A stretch of 11,077 nucleotides of DNA from Deltaproteobacteria bacterium (GTDB lineage Bacteria > Desulfobacterota > Desulfobulbia > Desulfobulbales > BM004): the NCBI GenBank assembly GCA_020346205.1, contig CP070776.1:31584-42660 (forward strand), read 5' to 3'. Below the pieces are notes generated by a model, which saw only the letters and a list, made by a program, of their open reading frames with translations, made no database searches and was not told the DNA's origin. This document shows, in pieces, positions 1 through 6,793 of the stretch (its first letter is position 1; each line of letters begins with the position of its first letter). Position numbers and translations under genes: made by a program.

Positions 1-69
1 AGCACAGATCTATTATCATTCGTTTTAGTTTTTTATTCATTTTAATAAATAATTCATGAAGCCAACGAT

Positions 70-75
70 AAGGAG
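70..75 (+). promoter_or_regulatory. Shine-Dalgarno site that sets the htrA start
   Basis: AAGGAG ends 7 nt before ATG 83, ideal spacing. It lies inside the longer reading frame that begins at ATG 56, so it argues that the nine codons from 56 to 82 are untranslated leader. Confidence 0.75.
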
Positions 76-82
76 ACCGACA

Positions 83-1528
83 ATGGTGCATGCACTTCAC
101 TCCAGAAGACACTCTTTAATTATAGCAACACTTTTTCTGATAGGTTTGGCACTGACAATCTTTTCAGTTCGGCCTGCAAACGGGGCCTATCCTCCCGATT
201 TTGCCGACCTGGCTGAAAAACTCAGTCCCACGGTTGTCAATATATACACAACCCAGACCGTTGAGGTTTCCTCTTCACCGCACCAATTCTTTTTTCCCGA
301 TGAAATGGAAATCCCTGAACCGTTCAAACGATTCTTCGGTATTCCAGATTCTCCGGAACAGGCACCCAAGCAGGAAATGAAAAGAACAAGCCTAGGATCG
401 GGAGTCATTGTTACTGCCGACGGCTATATTCTTACCAATAACCATGTTGTAGAGGATGCGGATGAAATAAATGTCACCCTATACACCTTTGAGGAATACG
501 AAGCTACCATTGTTGGACGTGATCCCAAAAGTGATGTGGCATTGATAAAGATTGAGCCCAAGAAAGATCTGCCATTCGTTACTTTCGGCAATTCTGATAA
601 GTTACGGGTCGGGGAATGGGTACTTGCCATCGGTAATCCTTTTGGATTGCAGAAAACTGTTACCGCCGGAATTATCAGTGCCAAAGGAAGATCTATCAAC
701 AATGAGTCCTACGGCAACTTTATCCAGACAGATGCCTCAATCAACCCTGGAAACTCCGGCGGTCCTCTTTTCAACCTGCAGGGCGAGATGGTTGGTTTGA
801 ACACGGCAATTTTCAGCCGCACAGGAGGTAATATCGGGATAGGTTTTGCCATTCCTGTCAACATGGCCAAGAATGTATTTGCTCAGTTAAAAGAGCACGG
901 CAAGGTAACAAGAGGCTGGCTCGGTGTAATGATCCAGCAGGTCACCAAAGATCTTGCAGAAAATTTTGGCCTGGACAGGCCTATCGGTGCCCTGGTCGGT
1001 CAAGTAGTTCCTGGCAGCCCCGCAGAGAAGGCAGGCCTGAAGGCAGGAGATGTAATAATCGAATACAATGGCAAAGAAGTCTCTCAAATGAGCATGCTGC
1101 CAGCAATGGTTGCCAATACCAGTGTGGGAGAAAAAGCCAAGCTAGTCATGATCCGTGACGGTAAGAGGCAGAACATCATTGTTGAAATTGGCAAGCTGGA
1201 AGAAGAAGGACCTGTTATTGCTGATACAGAGACTGGCACGAGTAAAAAACTTGGCATAACAGTTCAGGAATTAACACCAAAACTGGCTGAATCACTTGGT
1301 ATAAATGAGACGCAAGGATTGATCATAACTGATATCAATGCCGGATCTGCTGCTGCTGAAGCAGGAATTATCCGGGGAGACATTATTCTGGAAATCGACA
1401 GGGAAAAGGTTGAAAATGTTGCGCAGTACAAGAAGGCAATTAAGGCTGCCCAGGAGAAAAATAATATCCTGCTGCTCATCAAGCGTGACCAGCATACCCG
1501 ATTTGTTGTAATTGAATTTAAAGAATAA
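83..1528 (+). CDS. Do/DegQ-type periplasmic serine endoprotease HtrA
   Basis: ATP-independent serine protease/chaperone of the envelope that degrades or holds misfolded proteins. Numbering from ATG 83 (481 aa): residues 11-28 form a hydrophobic signal segment after an Arg/His-rich start, with probable cleavage around residues 34-35 (ANG-A). The trypsin-like domain follows, with catalytic triad His121 (TNNHVV), Asp151 (SDVALIKI) and Ser225 (GNSGGPL). Two PDZ domains follow, at about 278-370 and 388-475, each with a recognisable SPAEKAGL- or SAAAEAGI-type segment. Length and order match the Do family (DegP/DegQ/MucD). The start at 83 is preferred to ATG 56 because AAGGAG lies 7 nt upstream of 83, while 56 has only AT-rich sequence before it. 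The gene is transcribed toward trpF and ends 46 nt from it. The family call is secure. Which paralogue (degP, degQ or mucD) cannot be decided, and whether the signal segment is cleaved or kept as an anchor is not certain. Confidence 0.95.
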   Translation: MVHALHSRRHSLIIATLFLIGLALTIFSVRPANGAYPPDFADLAEKLSPTVVNIYTTQTVEVSSSPHQFFFPDEMEIPEPFKRFFGIPDSPEQAPKQEMKRTSLGSGVIVTADGYILTNNHVVEDADEINVTLYTFEEYEATIVGRDPKSDVALIKIEPKKDLPFVTFGNSDKLRVGEWVLAIGNPFGLQKTVTAGIISAKGRSINNESYGNFIQTDASINPGNSGGPLFNLQGEMVGLNTAIFSRTGGNIGIGFAIPVNMAKNVFAQLKEHGKVTRGWLGVMIQQVTKDLAENFGLDRPIGALVGQVVPGSPAEKAGLKAGDVIIEYNGKEVSQMSMLPAMVANTSVGEKAKLVMIRDGKRQNIIVEIGKLEEEGPVIADTETGTSKKLGITVQELTPKLAESLGINETQGLIITDINAGSAAAEAGIIRGDIILEIDREKVENVAQYKKAIKAAQEKNNILLLIKRDQHTRFVVIEFKE

Positions 1529-1574
1529 TAATCCGGGCTCAATGATAGAGCTTTGAGTAGTCTGACCTAAAAAT

Positions 1575-2240
1575 TTATCCTAGGAATGGGGTGCCGGCTT
1601 TACTTGCTTGTTCATCAGCCTTTCGAACCTCAAGGGCGAAACTTTTCAGTTTATCTACATCTTTTCGACCCGGCTGGTACTCCACTCCTGAGTTTACATC
1701 CACTACAAACGGTTTAACCTGCCTGATTGCCTCCCTGACATTTTCCGGTGTCAAGCCACCTGCAAGGATCACAGGCCCAGGCGGTTTTACCTTCTCTACC
1801 AGCTTCCAATCAAATGCAACACCGGTACCGCCTGCCATGTCGGGATGGTACGTATCAAGGAGAAAGCCGCTGGCGACATCAGAGTAGGCTGCAAGCTCTT
1901 CGCTATCTGATTCTGACCGGATTGAAAAAGATTTGATTACCTTGCAGGATAAATTCCTGCAGTAATCAGGTGATTCAGAGCCATGGAGTTGTACCAGTGA
2001 AAGCCGGCAATAATGAATTATTTCCTCAACAACCTCTATTTCTTCATCCCGGAATACGCCAACACGATCTATAAATGGGGGCAGTTCACCAGCTATCGCC
2101 CGCACCATATCCGGTTCAACTAAACGGGGGCTATTCTGCACAAAAATAAAACCAAGCCCATCAGCTCCTGCAGCTACAGCCGCCCTGGCATCTTCCTGGC
2201 AAGTAATCCCGCATACCTTGATTCGAGTACGAAACGCCAT
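1575..2240 (-). CDS. trpF: Phosphoribosylanthranilate isomerase TrpF
   Basis: Catalyses the Amadori rearrangement of N-(5-phosphoribosyl)anthranilate to CdRP, the third step of tryptophan synthesis, in the cytoplasm. The 221-aa protein is a single-domain TIM barrel of normal length. Visible family motifs are KVCGIT with the catalytic Cys at residue 10, QLHG at 84-87, LLDTYHP with the catalytic Asp at 129 followed by GGTG, ILAGGLTPENV at 158-168, and DVNSGVE at 181-187 for phosphate binding. The ATG start has GGAG 5 nt upstream. It is the last gene of the trp cluster, 18 nt after trpC, and is not fused to trpC as it is in Escherichia coli. The short tail after about residue 210 is not conserved in the family. 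No convincing intrinsic terminator follows it before the convergent htrA end. Confidence 0.97.
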   Translation of the reverse strand: MAFRTRIKVCGITCQEDARAAVAAGADGLGFIFVQNSPRLVEPDMVRAIAGELPPFIDRVGVFRDEEIEVVEEIIHYCRLSLVQLHGSESPDYCRNLSCKVIKSFSIRSESDSEELAAYSDVASGFLLDTYHPDMAGGTGVAFDWKLVEKVKPPGPVILAGGLTPENVREAIRQVKPFVVDVNSGVEYQPGRKDVDKLKSFALEVRKADEQASKAGTPFLG

Positions 2241-2258
2241 TTTTACTCCATTCTATAT

Positions 2259-3026
2259 TTATTTACCTCTTAATTGCCTTAATGCCGCTGTCCGTTCACC
2301 TGAACGCATCAAGGACTCACCTATCAATGCAGCTGTTATTCCGTGATCCTGCAGTATTTTCATGTCTTCATAGACTTTTATCCCAGATTCACTTACGACA
2401 GGAATAGAGGCTGGTATTTCTTTTCGTAACCGTATTGTAGTATTGAGGTCAACTGTAAAATCTCTCAGATCACGATTGTTTATACCAATCAGTTTGCTGC
2501 CGGCAGAAAGTGATTTTTCCAACTCTTTTTCATCGTGCACTTCAACAAGGACATCCATGCCGAGTTCTGCACTCATCTGCAAGTAGTCCTTTATCTGTTC
2601 TTCATCGAGTATGGCTGCAATGAGCAGAATGGCATCAGCTCCGAAATTGCTGGCCTGTTCAATCTGGAGTTCGTGGATGATAAAATCCTTGCGAATAACG
2701 GGTAACTTCACTGTTTGTCGGACGAGGATCAAGTAATCAAGGGTGCCCTGGAAAAACTTTTCATCGGTGAGCACTGAAATTGCCTCTGCCCCACCCTCTT
2801 CATAGCTGGACGCAATTGCCTTGGGATCAAAGTCAGGGCAAATAACACCCTTAGAGGGTGATGCCTTTTTTACCTCTGCTATCACTGCAATTTCAGCAGA
2901 GTTTACCAGGGCCTGCATAAAACCCCGAGGCGGTTCGACCGGCTGGATCGGACTTCTTACCCCCTCGGCTTTTAATTGAGCAACTTCCTTTTTTTTCTGT
3001 GTAACGATGGTATCAAGAATTTTCAT
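2259..3026 (-). CDS. trpC: Indole-3-glycerol phosphate synthase TrpC
   Basis: Cyclises and decarboxylates CdRP to indole-3-glycerol phosphate, the fourth step of the pathway. The 255-aa length is typical of the stand-alone enzyme. Motifs in order: IAEVKKASPSKG at 49-60 (catalytic Glu51 and Lys53), VIRKDFII with catalytic Lys113, VLVEVHDE around 159-166, GINNRDL at 181-187, VVSESGI at 210-216, and ALIGESLM at 233-240 for phosphate binding. Its ATG overlaps the trpD stop in an ATGA, so translational coupling to trpD is likely. trpF follows after 18 nt. Confidence 0.97.
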   Translation of the reverse strand: MKILDTIVTQKKKEVAQLKAEGVRSPIQPVEPPRGFMQALVNSAEIAVIAEVKKASPSKGVICPDFDPKAIASSYEEGGAEAISVLTDEKFFQGTLDYLILVRQTVKLPVIRKDFIIHELQIEQASNFGADAILLIAAILDEEQIKDYLQMSAELGMDVLVEVHDEKELEKSLSAGSKLIGINNRDLRDFTVDLNTTIRLRKEIPASIPVVSESGIKVYEDMKILQDHGITAALIGESLMRSGERTAALRQLRGK

Positions 3027-4057
3027 GATCCATTTTGAGAAAATGTAATGAGAGCATCAAGCTTGGACAGAGCAGCACCGGAATCTATTATCCCGGCAGC
3101 CTGCTCAACACCGGTTTTCAATCCTGGCGCCTTACCAGAAACATAGAGTGCTGCACCGCTGTTTAACAGTAATATGTCACGTTTTGGACCAGTTGCCCCA
3201 CTGAGAACATCCCTCAGGATGGCCGCTGATTCTTCAGGTGTGGCTCCCCCCTTGAGATCAACCAGCCTGGATCGACCAAGACCTACATCTTCAGGGCGGA
3301 CAGTATAGGTCCTGACTTCACCGTTTGACAGTTCAGCCGCCTGGGTGTCTCCTGTTACGGTAAGTTCATCAACATTGCCTGCACCGCAGACTACTAAAGC
3401 CCTCAGGCTGCCCAGCCTGCCTAGGACTCTGGCCAGTTTCTCACACAGGTCAGGGGAGTAGACACCAAGCAGCTGCACATTGGCTCCAGCTGGATTCGTT
3501 AGCGGGCCAAGGACATTGAAGATAGTCCTGATGCCGATTTCCCGACGCGGGCCTATGGCATATTTCATGGCGCCGTGCAGCATAGGTGCAAACAGAAATC
3601 CGATGCCAACCTCCTTTACACAGTTACCAACCTTCTCCGGAGAAAGATCAAGATTTACCCCAAGTGCCTCAAGCACATCAGCGCTACCACAAGATGAGGT
3701 AATGGACCTGTTTCCATGCTTGGCTACAGGAATTCCAGCAGCTGCCACGACAAAGGCAGTGGTCGTTGAAACATTGAAAGTCCCTGAGCTGTCTCCGCCA
3801 GTACCGCAGGTATCAACCAGTATCTCTCCTTTATCTACATTCACTCCTGTTGAAATCCTGGTTGCTTTCTCACGCATGACCATGGCAGCCCCACTGATCT
3901 CTTCAATGGTCTCTCCCTTCATCCTTAAGGCCGTTATAAAAGAACCGATCTGAGCTGGTGTAGCCTCACCACTCATAATCTCATTCATTACTTCAACCAT
4001 CTGTTTTTCATCAAGGTCCTTTCTCTCAATAACTCTGCTTATAGCTTCCCTGATCAT
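3023..4057 (-). CDS. trpD: Anthranilate phosphoribosyltransferase TrpD
   Basis: Transfers phosphoribosyl from PRPP to anthranilate, the second step of tryptophan synthesis. Numbering from ATG 4057 gives 344 aa, the usual length. Motifs: the N-terminal helical domain with a GEATPAQIGSFI-type segment (30-41), CGTGGD at 84-89 (PRPP/anthranilate site), KHGNRSITSSCGSAD at 113-127, GPLTNPA at 184-190, and NVDEL at 228-232 carrying the Mg-binding Asp-Glu pair. ATG 4057 is chosen over the in-frame TTG at 4072 because GAGG sits 5 nt before it and lies inside the longer frame. This is a free-standing TrpD, not fused to TrpG as in enterobacteria. It lies 73 nt after trpG, the only loose junction in the cluster, and its stop overlaps the trpC start. 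Confidence 0.97.
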   Translation of the reverse strand: MIREAISRVIERKDLDEKQMVEVMNEIMSGEATPAQIGSFITALRMKGETIEEISGAAMVMREKATRISTGVNVDKGEILVDTCGTGGDSSGTFNVSTTTAFVVAAAGIPVAKHGNRSITSSCGSADVLEALGVNLDLSPEKVGNCVKEVGIGFLFAPMLHGAMKYAIGPRREIGIRTIFNVLGPLTNPAGANVQLLGVYSPDLCEKLARVLGRLGSLRALVVCGAGNVDELTVTGDTQAAELSNGEVRTYTVRPEDVGLGRSRLVDLKGGATPEESAAILRDVLSGATGPKRDILLLNSGAALYVSGKAPGLKTGVEQAAGIIDSGAALSKLDALITFSQNGS

Positions 4058-4130
4058 TTTTTCCTCTTTCAAATAGTATTTACACTTGATTAAGCAAACT
4101 AAACTGAACGTAATTCAAATTATGTTTCAT

Positions 4131-4715
4131 TTAGCGCAGAAGGGTTTTATAGCCGGTATCAAGAAAATTTTTCAATAGTTGAATCCCGTCCGGGGTCATA
4201 ATGGATTCCGGGTGAAACTGCACGCCTTCAATGGGGAGTTCTTTATGCCGTATTCCCATCAGTTCGCCCTGGTCGGACTTTGCCGTAATCTCCAAACACT
4301 CCGGCAGGGTTGCTTCGCTGACTACAAGAGAATGGTAACGCATGGCCTCAAATGGGTTCGGCAGATCCGTGAACACGCCTTTCCCATCATGGCTGATAGG
4401 GCTGGTCTTACCGTGCATAAGCCTTGTTGCACGAATAGTCTCACCGCCAAAGGCTTCACCAACTGATTGATGCCCCAGGCAGACGCCTAGAATGGGTATC
4501 TTGCCTGCAAAATAACTTATAGCCTCAATGGATATCCCTGCCTTGGTCGGTGTGCAGGGGCCCGGCGAGATCAGAAGCCGGTCAGGCTTCAGTCCCTCAA
4601 TATAAGAAACATCCACCGCATCGTTTCTGAAAACTTTAACGTCAGCGCCCAGGCCGCCAACGGTCTGCACAATATTATAGGTAAAGGAATCGTAGTTATC
4701 GATTATGACAATCAT
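4131..4715 (-). CDS. trpG: Anthranilate synthase glutamine amidotransferase subunit TrpG
   Basis: Class I glutamine amidotransferase that hydrolyses glutamine and passes ammonia to TrpE. The 194-aa length is normal. Visible are the N-terminal [10 protein letters not shown] (5-14), the oxyanion segment SPGPCTP (50-56), the nucleophile elbow GVCLGHQ with Cys79, and GVQFHPES (164-171) giving His168 and Glu170 of the triad. It starts 2 nt after the trpE stop with only a weak Shine-Dalgarno match, which suggests translation coupled to trpE and balanced subunit synthesis. In many bacteria one TrpG-type subunit also serves PabB in folate synthesis (PabA role). With no pabB seen here and trpE next door, the tryptophan role is the direct reading, but a shared role is not excluded. 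Confidence 0.97.
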   Translation of the reverse strand: MIVIIDNYDSFTYNIVQTVGGLGADVKVFRNDAVDVSYIEGLKPDRLLISPGPCTPTKAGISIEAISYFAGKIPILGVCLGHQSVGEAFGGETIRATRLMHGKTSPISHDGKGVFTDLPNPFEAMRYHSLVVSEATLPECLEITAKSDQGELMGIRHKELPIEGVQFHPESIMTPDGIQLLKNFLDTGYKTLLR

Positions 4716-4717
4716 CC

Positions 4718-6193
4718 TTAAAGCCCTTTTTCTGCCAGTTCAACAGCACGTCGCAGTCCCCTGGCCTTGTTCAGTGTTTCTTCAAATTCTTTCTCTGGAT
4801 CGGAATCTGCCACAATCCCTGCCCCTGCCTGTATCCATAAATCATCATCCCGCATTATAAAGGTACGGATGGTAATGCAGAAATCCATGTTGCCGGAAAA
4901 CCCGAAATAACCCACTGCCCCTGCATAGGGTCCGCGCCTTTCCGGTTCCAGTTCTTCAATAATCTCCATGGCCCTTATTTTTGGAGCTCCGCTCACCGTC
5001 CCAGCAGGGAAACAGGCTGACATTACATCAAACTGGTCCCTGCCATCAGCTAAGAGTGCATGCACTCCTGAAACAATATGCATGACATGGCTGTACCGTT
5101 CAATAACCAGGAGATCACGAACCTCAACAGAGCCAGGTTGAGCAACTCGTCCCGCATCATTTCTACCCAGGTCAACCAGCATGAGATGCTCGGCTCTCTC
5201 CTTGGGGTCTGCCAGAAGCTCTTCTTCCAGGGCCCTGTCCTCTGCTGCTGTCGCCCCACGGTGCCTTGTACCTGCTATGGGCCGCAGTTCTATCTCACCA
5301 TTCTCCAGCCTGACCAGTATTTCTGGGGATGACCCTATCTGGACAACATTGCCGAGCTGCAGATAAAACAGATACGGACTTGGATTGATATGACGCAAAG
5401 CACGATAGAGAGCAAAGGGTGACAACTTTGTTTTTGCATGAAACTTTTGAGATAAGACTACCTGAATAATATCTCCCGCCAGGATATATTCCTTGGCAGT
5501 ATTTACCATCTTTTTAAAATTTTCCTCATCCATATTGGATGAAAACCGGTGCTCATGATCACCAGCAGGGCTTTCTACAAAATCATACGGCAGCGGCTGT
5601 TTCAATTTTTCTGCAATCGCATCTATCCGGCTGCATGCCTCATGATACTGTGCAGCAACATCTTCGCCTTCGTTTAGTTCAACACAATTAACGATATGGA
5701 GCTTCTGTTTGAAACTATCATGGATCAGAACAGTTTTGGGAACCATAAAAGAACTGTCAGGCAGGTCGAGCTGTTCATGCATATCCGGCAATTTTTCCAT
5801 AAACCTGACCATATCATAGCCAAGGTACCCGACCAGCCCACCGAAAAATCGCGGCAGGTGCTCTGACTGATGGGCCCGGAATGAGGCGAGCAGATTCCGC
5901 AGTTCGTGCAAAGGATTACCAGTACGGACTTCAGACATGCCGCCCCTGTGTATCTCCATGTTCTCCTGAGAACTGGAAAAGGTCATCAGGGGATCAAAAC
6001 CGATAAAGGAATACCTGCCCCACTTTTCCCCGCCCTCCAAACTTTCAAACAAAAAGGCATGGGAATCGTAAGCAGCTACCTTGGCAAAAATGGTCAGCGG
6101 CGTATCAAGATCAGCAACTATTTCCCTGTATACTGGGACCAGGCCGGCTTCACTTGCCAGGTTTATGAATGTTTCAAGATCAGGTTTATGCAT
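4718..6193 (-). CDS. trpE: Anthranilate synthase chorismate-binding subunit TrpE
   Basis: Converts chorismate and ammonia to anthranilate, the committed step. The 491-aa protein has the N-terminal anthranilate synthase domain (about 20-170) and the chorismate-binding domain (about 220-485). Signatures: GRYSFIG (59-65), NPSPY (270-274), IAGTR (306-310), LVDLGRND (339-346), [12 protein letters not shown] (397-408) and [18 protein letters not shown] (455-472). FESLE at 49-53 (Glu50, Ser51) lies where the LLES tryptophan-binding motif is found in feedback-inhibited TrpE, and together with NPSPY suggests allosteric inhibition by tryptophan. ATG 6193 is the only good start, because an in-frame stop (TAG) lies seven codons upstream, but no clear Shine-Dalgarno sequence precedes it. 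It is the first gene of the trp cluster, downstream of the rpsT terminator. Confidence 0.97.
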   Translation of the reverse strand: MHKPDLETFINLASEAGLVPVYREIVADLDTPLTIFAKVAAYDSHAFLFESLEGGEKWGRYSFIGFDPLMTFSSSQENMEIHRGGMSEVRTGNPLHELRNLLASFRAHQSEHLPRFFGGLVGYLGYDMVRFMEKLPDMHEQLDLPDSSFMVPKTVLIHDSFKQKLHIVNCVELNEGEDVAAQYHEACSRIDAIAEKLKQPLPYDFVESPAGDHEHRFSSNMDEENFKKMVNTAKEYILAGDIIQVVLSQKFHAKTKLSPFALYRALRHINPSPYLFYLQLGNVVQIGSSPEILVRLENGEIELRPIAGTRHRGATAAEDRALEEELLADPKERAEHLMLVDLGRNDAGRVAQPGSVEVRDLLVIERYSHVMHIVSGVHALLADGRDQFDVMSACFPAGTVSGAPKIRAMEIIEELEPERRGPYAGAVGYFGFSGNMDFCITIRTFIMRDDDLWIQAGAGIVADSDPEKEFEETLNKARGLRRAVELAEKGL

Positions 6194-6214
6194 GAGCGCT
6201 TTGGCAATTGACTA

Positions 6215-6228
6215 AAAATTAACAGTTA
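6215..6228. repeat. 14-bp repeat, copy 1 (before trpE)
   Basis: AAAATTAACAGTTA, identical to 6769-6782, contains the odd-length palindrome TAACAGTTA. This copy lies in the trpE leader, 22 to 35 nt before the trpE ATG. AACAG on the minus strand can also pair with CTGTT here to form a weak hairpin followed by five T. Confidence 0.4.
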
Positions 6229-6246
6229 CTCCTGTTGATACTAAAC

Positions 6247-6280
6247 AAAAAAAGCCATGGGAATAAAAAAATCCCATGGC
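6247..6280 (-). terminator. Intrinsic terminator after rpsT
   Basis: Read on the minus strand, a perfect 9-bp stem (GCCATGGGA at 6280-6272 pairing with TCCCATGGC at 6262-6254) encloses a 9-nt T-rich loop and is followed at once by seven T residues (6253-6247). It starts 58 nt beyond the rpsT stop codon and 54 nt before the trpE start, so it should insulate trpE from most rpsT transcription. On the plus strand the 3' side lacks a long T run, so it is essentially one-directional. Confidence 0.9.
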
Positions 6281-6337
6281 CTTAAATTTCGTGTTATCAC
6301 TTCAGTTTTGCGGGCGACCCCTAAGTCGCAATCCATA

Positions 6338-6625
6338 TTAGGCAGCAGACTCCTTGCTCTTGGCAAAATTGTTTACCTTCTTTGTGAGCCTTGATACTTT
6401 TCTGGAAGCTGTTTTCTTGTGAAATGCGCCTTTGACAGCAGCGCGTTCAATAACTGGTACAGCTTCAACCAGTGCTTCCTGGGCCTTTTCCACAGAACCT
6501 TCAACTTCGATTGCTGCATCGACTTTCTTAACCGCAGTTTTAACCTTTGACCGGTTCATTCTGTTACGGTCACGGCGAATGAGACTCTGCCGATTTCTTT
6601 TCAGTGCGGACTTATGATTTGCCAA
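6338..6625 (-). CDS. rpsT: 30S ribosomal protein S20
   Basis: Primary 16S rRNA-binding protein of the small subunit. The 95-aa, very basic, Ala/Lys-rich, all-helical sequence matches S20: the N-terminus MANHKSALKR followed by an Arg/Asn-rich stretch, and KGAFHKKTASRKVSRL (65-80), the family signature. It is slightly longer than the usual 85-90 aa. The start is TTG, supported by GAGGAGG 8 nt upstream and by the universal MANxKSA start of S20. Escherichia coli rpsT also uses UUG, a feature tied to its autogenous control, so the rare start may be conserved for regulation (inference). It is transcribed alone from a sigma70-like promoter about 100 nt upstream and closed by a strong terminator. Confidence 0.97.
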   Translation of the reverse strand: MANHKSALKRNRQSLIRRDRNRMNRSKVKTAVKKVDAAIEVEGSVEKAQEALVEAVPVIERAAVKGAFHKKTASRKVSRLTKKVNNFAKSKESAA

Positions 6626-6633
6626 CTCTAATT

Positions 6634-6640
6634 CCTCCTC
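6634..6640 (-). promoter_or_regulatory. Strong Shine-Dalgarno site for the TTG start of rpsT
   Basis: GAGGAGG on the minus strand with 8 nt to the TTG codon at 6625. The near-perfect anti-SD match compensates for the weak initiation codon and fixes the start; no ATG in this frame would give the conserved S20 N-terminus. Confidence 0.85.
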
Positions 6641-6677
6641 GATCTATTACTTTCAACTATTACAGATATAATTAATT

Positions 6678-6693
6678 ACTTCCCAAAGGAAGC
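6678..6693 (-). promoter_or_regulatory. Small hairpin in the rpsT leader
   Basis: On the minus strand CTTCC (6683-6679 side: GGAAG on the plus strand at 6688-6692) pairs across a 4-nt TTTG loop, giving 5 bp plus one G-U closing pair. It falls within the predicted 5' untranslated region of rpsT, between promoter and Shine-Dalgarno site. A role in S20 autoregulation is possible but not shown; a stem this short can occur by chance. Confidence 0.3.
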
Positions 6694-6724
6694 AGCAGTT
6701 ATTCCGGATCAAAACGAAACGGAC

Positions 6725-6753
6725 TATATAGCCCAATATGACAACGGTGTCAA
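6725..6753 (-). promoter_or_regulatory. Sigma70-like promoter for rpsT
   Basis: On the minus strand a perfect -35 TTGACA (6753-6748) is separated by exactly 17 nt from TATATA (6730-6725; 4 of 6 bases match the consensus). Transcription would start near 6718, giving a leader of roughly 90 nt before the TTG start. The sequence just upstream of the -35 is AT-rich (6760-6782), as expected for an UP-like element at a ribosomal protein gene. Position and spacing make this the best promoter in the window. Confidence 0.75.
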
Positions 6754-6768
6754 GGTAATGTGCTAAAT

Positions 6769-6782
6769 AAAATTAACAGTTA
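6769..6782. repeat. 14-bp repeat, copy 2 (before the rpsT promoter)
   Basis: Second identical copy of AAAATTAACAGTTA, 16 nt upstream of the rpsT -35 box and 12 nt past the stop of the radical SAM gene. The sequence is AT-rich, so the match may be chance or may serve as an UP-like element here. Confidence 0.4.
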
Positions 6783-6793
6783 TGTTGCCCACT

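Noticed and set aside
56..82. Upstream ATG for htrA at 56
   Set aside because: No Shine-Dalgarno sequence precedes it, while AAGGAG sits 7 nt before ATG 83, and the shorter N-terminus makes a cleaner signal peptide.
1529..1574. Shared terminator between the convergent htrA and trpF
   Set aside because: CTCAA and TTGAG can pair across a long loop near 1539-1558, but the stem is short and no T run follows on either strand.
3480..3953. 157-codon open frame on the plus strand
   Set aside because: It lies wholly opposite trpD, has no family resemblance, and is explained by the codon composition of the real gene.
4058..4072. TTG start at 4072 for trpD
   Set aside because: The GAGG that serves ATG 4057 lies inside the five extra codons; there is no comparable SD for the TTG.
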